From positions 19,533 through 83,532 of the forward strand of contig WIDE01000090.1 of NCBI GenBank assembly GCA_015039315.1: 64,000 nucleotides of DNA. Direction: 5' to 3'. A program made the translations under genes and the position numbers. The stretch is from Clavulina sp. PMI_390. Lineage: Eukaryota > Basidiomycota > Agaricomycetes > Cantharellales > Hydnaceae. The notes below the pieces were generated by a model. The model saw only the letters and a program-made list of their open reading frames with translations, had not been told where the DNA came from and made no database searches. Every line of letters begins with the position of its first letter. The first letter of the stretch is position 1. Below, in pieces: positions 21,203 through 33,061 of this stretch.

Positions 21203-23938
21203 TCATGCCTTCTGCAATGCCATCAAGCTACCAACAAACGTGAGCACCTATAAAGGTAGTGGTGAGTAAAATCATGCACTTATAAGGTCTCACAGTCAAA
21301 ACACTTACCAAACGTGGTCGCACATCAACGATATCTTCAGGGACAAGGAAAATCAATGCATTCATCTTCCTTGCAATCGAGATGGCAAGCTTGGCATTTT
21401 GCCTCTTGTCCTCATACTCATTCGCGGGCCTCGCCACCAAGCTGTAGTCTACGATACCCGGGCGGAGCGCCTCAAGTAGATCGAGGAAGAAAAGCGCATT
21501 GGAGATACTCGGGTCCTTGAAGCTGCGGATGGGTGCTGTGGCTGGGCTGGGCTTGTTCGGAGACGTGGATTTTGCAACGGTTTCAAGCGCCCATTTGAGA
21601 ATATCCTGATCAGTTGGAGCGCGGCCGTTTTTGCTCAGAGACATGAGGGTCTGTGAAATACTTAGTCTAAAAAAGGAGAGCATATGCACCAAAAAATATT
21701 GTATCACATCAGTCTTGGCACACGGAGTCAAGTGCCCTCACGGAAAATTCGAGAATACGCACCGCATGATCTGCCATACGAGCCCCAACACGAGGGTCTT
21801 CCTGCCATCGACGATATCTGCACCCTGAATGCCGACCATATGCATCCTGTTAGCTTTTGCCAGATCGACGGCATAGTTGGTATTCTCCACAGCCTTGAAC
21901 CTCGACAGCCCCGCGTGGGGGATAGGTCCGAGCTCTTCATCATCGTCACCCGTGCCCTGATCGAAGGCAGCCTGGGTAGGTGAACCGACCACGGGCTTGG
22001 GCTTGTTGACGCGGCGCCAGGTAACAGAACCCGGGATGAGTTTGTCGAACGCTTGCAGAATGATGGTGCCATCCTACACAAACAAGCAAGGAATATTGAG
22101 TTATCATGTCAGTCATTCTCCTCTAATGATGTGTCGCATGAAACGTGCTGTAAGTAAAGAGACGCACCTTGAGATCTTGGAACAGAGAGAACACCACGGG
22201 GTCCACATTCAACGAGTTCAACCAAAGCGTGAACACTCTCGCCTCCCTTTCGCCTTCCGCATCGAAATCCTCCACACCCTCTGTCGGGACAGGCTCGTCC
22301 AGAGGCTCCAAGCATGGGTGAGTGTTGAACAAGTTCGCAACAAAGGCAAGGTTCAAGCGCGGGTTACCAGCCACAAGCGAGGGCGGGGTGAGGTACTTCC
22401 TGCATCCGATGCGCTCTGCGTTCGCGAGGACTTGCTCGGCGCGTTGGGTCAGATCACGGGTTTGGAGTGGTGCGCGCGAGCACTCGTTGGGCTTGAGCTG
22501 ATTCAAGAGCACGGTGTAGTTCTCGCCGTCCTTGACGTCTTTGCTGAAATTGCTCACTCTGAACCAATGAATATGTCAGAAAATGCATCGAGAGGTGAAT
22601 TTATTTCACTGGTTCACTGACCTCCTGTTCCAGCCGGCAGCTTTGAGGTGGTAATTGAACCATCGCAGAAGGATCTGGTCGGGAGGTAATCTCAAAAGGT
22701 CATCGATCGTCTCACCGTCCTCAAGAAGGCGGTACAGCTCAGGGTGGTTCGTGAGACTGATGCGGCTGAGCAATCCCCTACGGATGATCTGCCAAATCAA
22801 TCCCAGAATCAAGTGCTCACGGCCCTCAGCCAAATCGGCACTTCCGATATTTACGACAGAGCACCCGATGGCCTTGGCGGAGGTAATGACGATGTTGTTG
22901 TTTTCGGTGATCTTAAAGGCGTTGAGAGGCTTGCCAGCCTTCGCGATGTTCAAGACACGAGTGTCGATCGTGTCGGGGACCGAGTCGTTAATAAGCTTGC
23001 ACAAAATAAGACCATCTACGGACGTCGTAGCAAGAGTGTAAGTGCCATGTTATCGTTGTTGTTAGTTGGAGGGCGTTAGATCGTACCTCGGCATTCATCA
23101 AAAATTTGCATAGTATCTGTCGGGACAGGAAGACGGGCCCCAACGTCTGGATCGCCTTCCAAAACCTGGCCATTTAGGAAAAATAATCAATGAATCAAGT
23201 CGGAAAGAGAGCTGTAACAGGAATCGCTTACCCCGTTGATGTGAGCAGTGAACTGTGATCGCTCTTCTTGGTTGATGGTATGGCTGGTGCTTTCAGTTGT
23301 CCCCTTCACGGTGACCTTCCCAGCTTTGGTGACTAAGACATTCTTTTGCTCGTCCCGCTGTGTGCGCAGTTTTGCGACAAGCTATAACAGAGGCACCAGC
23401 ATTCCAGATACGAGCGATCCGGACGAATTCAGAGGTACAGAGACATTTTTGTCAGCCACGACACGCTCAGGTCAGGAGGGGACAATCGAGGGCAACGAGT
23501 AGCATACCTCGACGTAGTCTTCCAGCTCAACCTTGCCGGACGCATCAACGCTGACACTCTTGAGCGTCTCTCGCGCCGTGTCGTACGTTGCCTCCCCGCT
23601 CTGCTGCAGAGCCCCAATCACTTCGGATTTGCCGACACGCCCAGTCCCGTCGACGTCAATCGCGCTATTCACAAGCCCATCACCGTCAGTTCGTATCCTG
23701 GCGCATGGACGTCTCTGAAATGACGATCGATTGCGGAAACGGAGACATACTTGAATTTGCTGATGAGCTGCATCATCTCATCTTGAGATATCTACAATCG
23801 TGGATAGATAGGGACATATATGCGCGCATGCAGTGAGTTTTGGTTCCACAGGTCGTTATGGGCTGCCGTTGCGCGCAGTCCCCAGCAAGCCCGAGTACAT
23901 ACCTGAGGATATTTCTTCTGTAACCGTATTGCCTGCAT
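21203..23938 (-). CDS. SAC6: fimbrin/plastin, actin-bundling protein
   Basis: Cross-links actin filaments in patches and cables. The start at 23938 opens MQAIRLQKKYPQ, the usual start of fungal fimbrins, followed by an EF-hand-like region (AIDVDGTGRVGKSEVIGAL, then SVDASGKVELEDYVE). Four calponin-homology domains follow. CH1 has LCKLINDSVPDTIDTRVLN, FKITENNNIVITSAKAIGC and EHLILGLIWQIIRRGL. CH2 has PDQILLRWFNYHLKAAG and LNQLKPNECSRAPL. CH3 has FTLWLNSLNVDPVVFSLF and FKAVENTNYAVDLAKA. CH4 has ILKWALETVAKSTS, FFLDLLEALRPGIVDYSLV and FLVPEDIVDVRPRL. A last small exon ends GSLMALQKA with the stop at 21203-21205. About ten introns; the length is normal for the family. Confidence 0.93.
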
Positions 23939-24382
23939 CGTGAACTATCTTTTGCGCCTAGAGTTGGATAATAGTCGATATTTTAAGACCTCTACGTCGA
24001 CTTCAACGTGAGGGAGGGGAAGAGGAGGGAGGGATCGCGCAGGAGATGGTTGTTACTTGGTCGGATGAAGTCACGACTCCTATTCCTTCCATATATGGCA
24101 TCAGGCGTCATCGCCTCATTTTCTGTTCAACCCTGTGCAAACTACGGACGGTAAATTTAGCTTTAATTACAGCGCAGCACGCAGTTTATTTTCCATGTGC
24201 GCCAAGTGCTCAAGATGCCGCGGGGGTCAAGAGGCGGTACGCACAACGGCGGACGCCAAGAGCATGCAGTTATGTATGTATTGGAAAGAAACAACGTAGC
24301 CAAGCACACAATACATGAACGGACGAGAAAATAGAAACAAAAGAACAGCGGAGCACAAATACAACAGTGGTATTTTTTATCT
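23939..24382. other. spacer upstream of fimbrin and downstream of EF1B-gamma
   Basis: Holds the fimbrin promoter and the 3' flank of EF1B-gamma. No coding frame is supported. Confidence 0.5.
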
Positions 24383-26102
24383 TTACTTGAACTGCAACAC
24401 GAGATGAATTTGTCAGCCAAGCTCCGCAACCGGACTCGATGGGTTGACTCACGTTCTTGCCATCAGCCCACTTGTGGTCGTTGACCTCGAGGTCCCACGC
24501 AAGGGCGCCCTCAAAGTATGCTTTCTGGGCATCGTTCTTGAGGTCAATCTTCTCATACGCATATGACTCGTAGTCGGGAGCCACGCTGACGACAGGGATG
24601 ATGTCCTGCCCACGAGTAATGAGGACACCCTCCAGGAGAGAGTCATTGTTGGTGCCGAGGACACCCATGGAGCCGAAGAGGTACTTGCGGGAACCTTCCA
24701 GGCGGTCTGAAGGATAAGAATCGTTAGTCTATGCCGTTCCCCGGACCCAAATAATATATCCACGTACTGAAGAAGCCACCAATCTGGTTAGCAGACATGA
24801 AGGTCTGAGTCAGCTCCTCTGGGTACTTGAAGGCGACCTTCCAGATGGAGTATCCTTCAGCGTCGTACCTAGTGAGAAGGGCATCATGAGAGTCTGTATA
24901 TATCTACATCACAACGCATTGTGCCCACTTACTTCTCGTAGAACCACTCCAGGGAACCACCGGGGCCGCGGGTATCAAGGTTGGAGTATGCACGCTTCCA
25001 GTCCTCAAGGTTGAGAGTGCTCTTGGGGAGGTCATCGAGAGGGTTCTTGGCCTTGGGCTCCTCTGCGACGAGGGGCTCATCCTCCTCTTCCTCCTCCTTT
25101 GGCGCCTTGGGCTTGGGGGCGATCTTCTCCTTGATCTTCTCGACAATGGTGGCGGGCTTCTTTTCCTTGGCCGGGGGGGTATATGCCTTCGCCTTGTCAG
25201 CAAGGATGACCTCGCCAATGATGGGCTTGAGCGAGGGCTGGTTCACGAGGGTGTCGAAGTAGCGCACAACGTTGGGGATGGTGGCGCGCTCGGAGGCTCC
25301 GATCGAGTTCTCGAATACAGACTGGAGGATGGCGGTGAGGATGAGATCGGCAGCGGAGATGCGGTGGCCAACGAGGAAGGTAGCGGTATGGAGGTGGTTG
25401 TTGATGACGGTAAGGGCAGCCATCAAGCGCTCACGCATGGTGGTCTCAATCTAGGGTTCGAAGAGAATATTTCGAATGCGATGAAGGAGAAATGGTTAGC
25501 TCCAAACTTGCCAAGTCATCATGGAGGGAAAGTGCATACAGGCTTAGTGTAGGGGATAGCGCCGTGAACGAGGCCAACGAGATTCCTTCGGTTGATATCC
25601 ACCTCAGTCTCGGCGAAATGAGTCCACTGATCAATCAGAGCAGCCTCCTGGGGAGTCTTGCCCAAGAGACCAGCGTTGGGAGCGAGGCTCGCAACTGCCA
25701 ATCAACAAGATAAGAAACCGGGAATTTTGATCAGATCGAGGTAACATATAGGCGGTAAATGCACGGATATATGAGTAATGGCGCATACCGTAGTTGGCGA
25801 TCGAGGTGGATTCAGTGAGGAGGAAGCCATCGGCACCCTCGAAGCTGGGGATCTTCCCGACGGGGAATTTTGCAAGGTACTCGGGAGTCTTGTTGTCTTG
25901 GGGGGTCGTGGTCGAGGTGTGCACCAGGGTGAGCTCAAGGCCAGCATATGCTGCAATGAGTCGGGCCTATCAGATGCGATCGGGGGCGGAATTGGTTGTT
26001 CTGGTGAGTTCGATCTGGAAAAATTGCTGCATTCGATGGCAGACTAACCTTGTTACCACCGACGTGGCGCTCTCTGGTGTAGATCTTTCCGATCGGGGCC
26101 AT
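24383..26102 (-). CDS. translation elongation factor 1B gamma (eEF1B-gamma)
   Basis: Structural subunit of the nucleotide-exchange complex that recharges eEF1A with GTP. The start at 26102 gives [18 protein letters not shown]. Residues to about 80 form the GST N-terminal domain ([27 protein letters not shown]). The GST C-terminal domain follows ([38 protein letters not shown]). Then comes a Lys/Pro/Glu-rich linker ([19 protein letters not shown]) and the EF1G C-terminal domain ([58 protein letters not shown]). The final splice yields D-G-K-N-F-K then TAA at 24383-24385. It is divergent from the IKS1-like kinase across about 160 bases. Confidence 0.95.
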
Positions 26103-26264
26103 GGATGACGTCTACTAGAAAAAGGGGGATAGTGCTAGACAGGTGAAGAAAAAAGTTGACGGAAAATGAAGCGAATCGCTGGCTGAACGATCACGTTTGT
26201 GACTCGCACGCTATTAATATTGATCCCGAGTGACAGCGTGACCGTGACTCGTGACCAATCCAAC
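26103..26264. promoter_or_regulatory. shared divergent promoter of EF1B-gamma and IKS1-like kinase
   Basis: Only about 160 bases separate the two start codons. Five GTGAC pentamers occur between 26199 and 26255, four of them within the last 30 bases of that interval. The arrangement suggests a bidirectional promoter. Confidence 0.6.
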
Positions 26265-29026
26265 ATGGCCTCGCCTCTTGACGAGGTTGGAGATATCCCC
26301 GGCGACAGTGAGGCACCCACCTCCGACTGGCAGGCTATTCTGCATGGAAACAACCAGGTCGTCCTATACAATTCCACTAACAAGGCCGTCACAGTCACCC
26401 GAGCACACGGCTCTGAGTATGGCGAGCTTGAGTGGGAAGAGTACGAGCACGATGACATTGATGTCGAAGACGTGTGCCCGTATTGCCATCGACCAATGGC
26501 CGAACCACCCAACCCCCCGTCTCCCGTGTACCCTCGAGCTCCAAACTACTTCCACCTTCTGGCCGAGTCAACCTCGTCGTCCCGGCCGCGCACGCCGCCA
26601 GGCAGAGATTCAGATTCCGACTCATCTTCCGATCGTTTATTCACTCCGGGGACACTGGCTGAGGGCTACTTTGATATGTTCTTCAGAGAAGAAAGAAAAC
26701 TCGGGATGGGCGCTAATGGTTCTGTCTTTCTCTGTCAACATGTGCTTGATGGCAATATGTTGGGTCACTTTGCTGTGAAGAAGATTGCAGTCGGTTCGTC
26801 TCACGAATACTTGGTCAACATCCTGAAGGAGGTACGTTGTGTGTCGCCACTCTCCCAAACTCAAGCAGTGCCTCACTAGCTGAGAATACAAACAGGTCAG
26901 ACTGTTGGAAACTTTGCGCCACCAAAACATCATCACGTACCACCATTCATGGCTAGAGACTTCTCGCTTCTCCGCTTTCGGGCCTTCTATACCCACTTTG
27001 TTCGTTCTCATGCAGTGGGCTGAAGGAGGAAGGTATGCAACAGATTATCCACTTTTGTCCTAATTTTGAGGCTAACGATGCCACCGCTTTCTAGTCTCGA
27101 TGACTTCATCGCGTCGCGGCAAGGCTTATCAGCGTCAGGGGACCCACTTCCTAGCACTCCGGTCAGCGGTGCAAATGGAGCTGAAGAAATGACAAAGGCA
27201 CAGCGAATAGCTGCGTTTCGTGCACGCAATCGCAAGGAGTCCGGGAAGAAGTCTACCTTGAAGGCCATACACCTTCTCAGCGCCGACGAGATACTACACT
27301 TGTTCAGCGATATTACCTCGGGCCTTGCGTTTCTCGTAGGTTCTTTCACTTTTTTTTCTCCATTGGTGGCATTCCCTCATGATCAATCATCGCAGCACGA
27401 CCGGGCGATATTACATTTGGATCTGAAGCCAGGAAACGTTCTATTGACCTGGGATGCCGGCTCATTAGTGTGCGTACGCGGATTCTACAAGGTGAATGTT
27501 TTGCCTGACCCTCTCGTTATAGGCCACGTGCGATGTTGTCAGACTTTGGGGCATCCCGAGACATGCTACAGCAAAACGCCAGTGCTCGAACAGGAGTCAC
27601 CGGAACGTGCGTATCCTGAGCTCTAAGGCGTCTCACGAATGGTCTCAAACCATACAATGATAGACTCGAGTATACGGCACCAGAAGTCCTCCAGCCTGAC
27701 TTCACGACTGGCTTATTCCGCGAGATGGACACCAAATCCGACATGTGGAGCCTTGGCGTCATCCTACACAAACTAATTTTCTTTACGACACCCTTTCATG
27801 GCATTGACGACCTTGCTGCATTACAGGAAGCTATCACGCGATATCCAGGGTATGTCAAAGGCGTGGCCAGTTTATTCGATCTTCCTGAACTGCGTTGGTT
27901 AGCTTCTTCCTCACCCCCGACATTCTGGACACGTGCATTCGCCGAGGCTTGCCTGTCGGCGTATTGCATCTACTTACGACTCTCTTGGATATTCAACCCC
28001 TCGAGCGCCCAAGCTCAGAACGTGTATTTGGCTACGTTCGCACAGAATCCGTTCGTACGAGCATCTCCTTGCATCCACTTGAATACTCACTCCTGCACTG
28101 AATCTAGAAGCAAACGGCAGCTGCTTTTGGGCCAAAAAGGCGTCGCGCCCGGCGCAAGACTCAGGACATGACTCCATCGTCTAGCAATTCACTAGTGCGC
28201 GCGCCACCACCACCGCCTGCTGCTCCAGAACACTACTCTCCGCGCTCTCAAACACTACCCCCGCCTTCAGCCTCAGCTGTCCGACGTTCCCCTTCGCCTA
28301 TTCGATGGCAAGATGATGCTGTAGAGAATGTCCCACCGTCTGCATCATCGTCACAGTCCACGATACAAGGCGCGTACCGAGACCCTGTGCCGGAGTCAGC
28401 GCCTTCTCGTCGAACATCTGATGCGTCGACCAACGGCAGCGAGCATACCCCTGCACCTCGTCCCACAATCTCTCCTATCAATCGGCCAGACATCAAGCTT
28501 CCCGTTAGTCACCCGCCTTCCTCTCATACAAAAAAAAATAGTTTCCAACATTATCATCCTCTAGATTCCTCAAACGACTTCAGGTTCACTCCTACGGGTA
28601 GTTGCGGACCCAACTTCGCTGATATCTCCCCGGACATTCAAAGGGATCAAAAACTTCATTCTCATTGCCAAAGTAAGCCACAGATACTCTTCTCTTGGCC
28701 AGTCAGTGACAGACTCAAAACGTACCCTGTACCAGATTGTCTCTTTAGCACAGTATTCCCATACCCCATTGCATTTCAATTCCCCTCTGCATTCAACGCT
28801 CATCTGTCTAGCGGCGATTCTCGCTGTCATCGATGTCTGGGACACCGATCTCACACTCTTCAACCTATCTTCAACACCTTCATCTGCATCCACATCTACG
28901 ACCCCAGCTACCTCATCAATATCTATCGCACAAACTAGCTCCATCATCCGCTCTGCTCTCATCTCGGGATCTCTCGCTATCGTCCATGTCTTCCTTCTCT
29001 TCTGTCTTCGCTATTACGGGGTGTAG
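26265..29026 (+). CDS. IKS1: IKS1-like serine/threonine protein kinase with C-terminal membrane segments
   Basis: The start is the ATG at 26265 (MASPLDEV); the frame is open farther upstream but only behind a GTG. The N terminus has a small zinc-knuckle-like C-P-Y-C-H motif and YFHLLAE. The kinase follows: glycine loop LGMGANGSVFLC, AVKKI lysine, LRHQNIITYHHSWLE, catalytic loop LHLDLKPGNVLL, DFGASRDM and EYTAPEVLQPDF. The HLD form in place of HRD is normal for the IKS group. After a Ser/Pro-rich tail the last exon has two hydrophobic segments (LICLAAILAVIDVWD; SGSLAIVHVFLLFCLRYYG), as in other IKS kinases, which suggests membrane anchoring. At least seven introns. Borders in the Ser/Pro region (28.1-28.7 kb) are uncertain. 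Confidence 0.85.
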
Positions 29027-29675
29027 TGTGCACGCGTTATGACATCCAAATCCCCCTTCTCATACTCACCCACATGACCGAGATTTTGCATTGCGGCTGC
29101 TCCACAGGTCGTATGACTCGGGTGCATGGTGGTGTCTCCCCACCTCTAGATTCTGAGCCCGCGCAGACGCCGGGGCACGCATCTCACTTTGAGGGATGCT
29201 ATGAACTTTTCCGACTGTCAGCCAGAATCGAACGCCCTGACGATCCTAGGCGAATCACCTTGCGCCATGCGGAGCGCGGACGATGCACATGAAAGTGCGA
29301 ATGTACTGATCCTCTTCGCAATCGCAATCGTCATTTGCCAAATGCAAATCTTCCCTTTATTGTTAGAATTGATGCGGGAAAGGAATACGGAGTGGAGTTA
29401 AGATATTGGTGCGCTATTTTCGTTGACGGAAGGAGTCTCTCTGCTCTGCTTGTCATAGGGTTGTAGACTTGCTTCAATGGGAGTGCTCGCGTGAGAGGCT
29501 ATAGGTTTGTGTCCTATTGAGAGTTCACGGGGTTCTGGATGCCGTACAGCTCTTTTTGGAATCCGTGCCTAGGGGAGATTACAATAATTGGCTCATTCGG
29601 TATAAGTAGTCTCCTCAGCGCCCAAGAGCATCCTGGCATCTATTCCCCCTCACTTGAACCACGCTAGCCATCTTC
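29027..29675. other. gene-free spacer
   Basis: No supportable gene. A partial match to a Pol III B box near 29225 (minus strand) does not fold into a tRNA. Confidence 0.45.
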
Positions 29676-31786
29676 ATGCCTACTATTCCCCCAGATATGC
29701 TCACCGTCGGCGCGCGCGAGGTACAACAACTATTCGACCGCGCGGCCGCCAACCATGTCGCCCCCGGGTTTCAATATGTGGTCTTCGATGAGGACAACCT
29801 TCTTATTAATAGCGTCGCTGGCTTTTCGTCTCTCCCTAATGAATCTGATCCTTCATCTTCGTCGCCCGGGAAGCCACTCACGCGCGAGAATGCGTATTGG
29901 ATCGCCTCCGCAGGGAGGATCGCTATTTCAGTTCTTGCTCTGATCATTCTGGAACGTGGGCTCGCTAAGAACGGCATGACGATCGACGATCTTGATAACC
30001 ACGAGAAACTAGTGGAGATTCTTCCCGAGTTCACACTGGGTGGGGAAAGCTGGATGGTTAAAGTGATTGAGGGGTTTGAGGAGGGTCGCCCTAAATTGCG
30101 TCCCACCATCACGCCAGTGACCCTCAGAGGCATCATGACACATACCATTGGACTTGCTCTACCGGTGAGTTTGTTGGTATACTGTCTGCGGCCCCTCTTT
30201 TCGTTGGGTTGGCTTTCAAGGCCGTGCCGAGGACAACCGTGCTGATTCGCCATGGCCATTTTTGCGGATAGTGGACGTCAGAGCTGTATCGCCAGTTGGT
30301 TTGTGTATCCCGCGGAACAACCTTTGGGCCTCTGCTCACTCATTCTGCTCTTCACCTGTGAAAGTGTGCTCCTAGTGACGGCAGCGAGCCACTGAGACCT
30401 TCATTGATGAGCGGCCTCATTGATTCATTCATTGTAAGTCTCTGCTCCTCGCCTTCCATCACAATGGCGGGCGAGAAATGATTGCTTAGCCCTGATTGCA
30501 CCCTGGTACAGTACCCAGCCATCTGTGAGCCGGGCCAGTGCGTTACGTGAGTGTATCTCCTTCAATCTGTTACCCAGCATACTCAGCGGAAAAGCTGATT
30601 CTCGCGCTTTAGGTATGGCATAGCAGCTGGTGGGCCTCCGAGTTGGATTACGATTTCCTATCCCTCTAAAGCTCTACAACAGAATGGCTGGGTCAATTCG
30701 TTGTTCGTGCGACTGGTACCAACCTTCGAAAGCTTCTCGCAAAGTACATCTTCGAACCCCTGGAGATGTCCAAAGAGGAATGCGATACCGCCATCACCGC
30801 CAACATTCAAAAGGTGCTAGCTCCAACTCATGTGAAGACGGCTGATGCCAGAACCCCACTCAAGGAGTACGTGTTTATCCTGCACACTTGTGGACTATGA
30901 GCTTGCCTTTGATCGAGCGACTTCACTCATATAAATTGACAGGATCCCGTTTGTTGGCCTGAGCTTGGAGGGTGATCCCGAACCTGGCTACGCTCACATT
31001 GCCGGTGCTCTTATCTACACAAGCACTCAGACATTCTGCAAACTTCTCCAGGCGATTCTGAGGCGCGATGAATGTCTAATGAAGGCTGGAACTTGGGGAC
31101 TTGCAACTACCGACGCTCTCGCTGGCACGAGTATCAAAGTCCCTGTACCTAGGGTACGTTTATATGATCATAGTGTCGAACTGACTTCCTCAATCTCCCA
31201 CCAATAGCTTCCGTGCTCGATGCCAGACATGATGTGCGAGTGAGTATCCCCAACTCACCATTAACTCCTTTATGACTTGATGTGGACAAGGACTCGGGCA
31301 TTTCCAGGTTGGAGTACTATAATAAACCTATCGATATAGGTCAGTCCAGTTCGGTGAACCTGCTTCAATGCGATGTGGCGTTGGGTCCCGTAAGCGATTT
31401 GAGTGTTCTGCACATCCCGTTAGCTGATCCTCGTGCTATTGTTTTTAGGGACTCTCTGGACGTCCTAAAGGAAGCTTCGGCTGGACAGGCTTGTTGAGTG
31501 AGCTCCACTTATAGCTCCATAAGTTTCGTCATGACCTCATATAAGCTCACCAACAATTTCAGACGTATATTTCCACATCGATCCCACCAATGGAATCGGG
31601 TATATGTTCAGTACTGCGGTAAGCGTGGCATCGTTTCGTTCACGAGAGCCATCCCAGCTGACATTGGCCTGTTACGCCTAGTGTGGACCCTTTGGTCATC
31701 CCGAATTCATCGCTCTTCGAGATGAATTCGAGAAGCTTATCTATCAGATGCTGGAGAAATCTGATGTGAGGGTTCATCGTGCATAA
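29676..31786 (+). CDS. serine hydrolase of the class C beta-lactamase/esterase superfamily, active site altered
   Basis: The ATG at 29676 opens MPTIPPDMLTVGAREVQQLF and continues into FQYVVFDEDNLLINSVAG and LTRENAYWIASAGRIAIS. The family nucleophile motif S-x-x-K appears as S-A-G-R, so the general-base lysine is replaced. Later exons give PAICEPGQCVTYG, LGQFVVRATGTNLRKLLA, KYIFEPLEMSKEECD, LIYTSTQTFCKLLQAIL, LSGRPKGSFGWTG (KTG-like box) and VYFHIDPTNGIGYMFSTA, ending near SDVRVHRA with TAA at 31784-31786. Around 30613-30660 the expected Y-G-H-S...W region is split between two frames; a 41-nt intron would reconnect them but changes the motif. Either a diverged enzyme or a decaying gene; it could be non-catalytic. 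Confidence 0.65.
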
Positions 31787-32100
31787 CCATAAATCCTCAT
31801 ACACTCTTGTAATATATATTCTCGCATTTCATGCCTCGCCTCCCAAACTATGAGACTATTATCTCATATTATTGATTAGCCCGTGGTGATTGACCGTCAA
31901 AAGAAACGCAGAGTATCGTCCCAGCGTACATATACCACCCAACTCCAATCCCGATTAGGAAAGTGGGGCTTTTGTTCAGTTTGAACGATAAACCTTACCA
32001 ACACTCCGAGCCACCCACCCAAAGCACTATCACTATGGGTAATAGTGGCTTCGATTCTCGCACGGATATTTCGGTGTACTGATCGAGCTGTTTCTTCACC
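31787..32100. other. short intergenic spacer
   Basis: Between two plus-strand genes; nothing recognised. Confidence 0.4.
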
Positions 32101-32949
32101 ATGCCATCGGCCAATCTTTGCACAGCCGATGCAGAGAGTGTAACACTCAACGCCCCCCATGCTCCCCGCCCGGCTGCGAAGGAGGCTTTCGAGAAAATTA
32201 AGCGCAAAGTAGCGGAGGAGTAAGTTTCCTTGTTATGTAGCATGTTAAAAGTGCCCCGGCTTCCCAGCAATGGGTTGGGGGACACTTGTGCGATGCTTGC
32301 TTGCTTCGACGACAACGAGCTGATCAGACTTCCCGAACCCTTATCCTCGCCACCTTGTCATCCTGGTATCTCCAGAGTTATCAAGTCTCGTCATGATTGG
32401 GACAAGCATGAGCCTAGGATGTGGTGCGTTCTCGAAATGCCTATCTCTGATGTCATTGGATCTCACCCTGACGTTCTGATCCCATTCCGTATACGCCATG
32501 GCCGCTAATAATCGTACGCACTACTGGGGATTTCAGGGCAAGAGCAAAGGGCCTCAGTGATTCGGAGCTCACAAGTTTTGATGTTGAACGGGATCTCGTT
32601 GAGGTTCGGACTGGAGAGACGCCTTATGGGACGCTGATCTTCGGCAAGATTCACATCCCTGCCGTCAGCGATGATCAAGGAAAAGGGTTCATTCATGTCC
32701 GGTATGCGTCGCGTACTTGACTGTTCGTCTACCAGTCCTTGACGCTGCTTTTCCCCACCAGCATTCACCATACTCCTGGCGATGTAAGTAACCCTTGCAA
32801 AGCAAAATTGGCTCCCAGCTAATCCAGTGTCTCTTCTTCTACCCAACTAGGCCGAAGATCAAGTGAAATTCCACTCATTGCGCACGGAGGAGTCAATTTG
32901 GACTGCCGTGCTCCCTGATAGCTTCCCTCTTGATTTCTTCAATGAATAA
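32101..32949 (+). CDS. conserved-looking protein of unknown function
   Basis: A consistent multi-exon model can be built from the ATG at 32101. Exon 1 (MPSANLCTADAESVTLNAPH ... KIKRKVAE) is spliced to DMLKVPRLPSNG, continuing through FDDNELIRLPEPLSSPP and SRHDWDKHEPRMW. A further splice joins ARAKGLSDSELTSFD and GTLIFGKIHIPAVSDDQGKG. Two short introns near 32702 and 32780 then lead to AEDQVKFHSLRTEESIWTA and the end LDFFNE (TAA 32947-32949). The product is about 220 residues, soluble, with no signal peptide or membrane segment. I do not recognise the family. In-frame splicing at four sites supports a real gene. Confidence 0.6.
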
Positions 32950-33061
32950 ATCTCAGCAGCCCGAGGAACAACGGATGTATGGATATCCGATCCACCGACA
33001 CAATTGTATTGGTAACGTTTACTGGACGTAGGTACCACAAATGTAACATCATGTTATGGGA

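Noticed and set aside
26199..26264. N-terminal extension of the IKS1-like kinase
   Set aside because: The extension begins at GTG and overlaps the short divergent promoter; the ATG at 26265 fits better.
29205..29290. Possible minus-strand tRNA suggested by a TTCGATTC-like B box
   Set aside because: T, anticodon and acceptor stems do not pair; no cloverleaf could be built.
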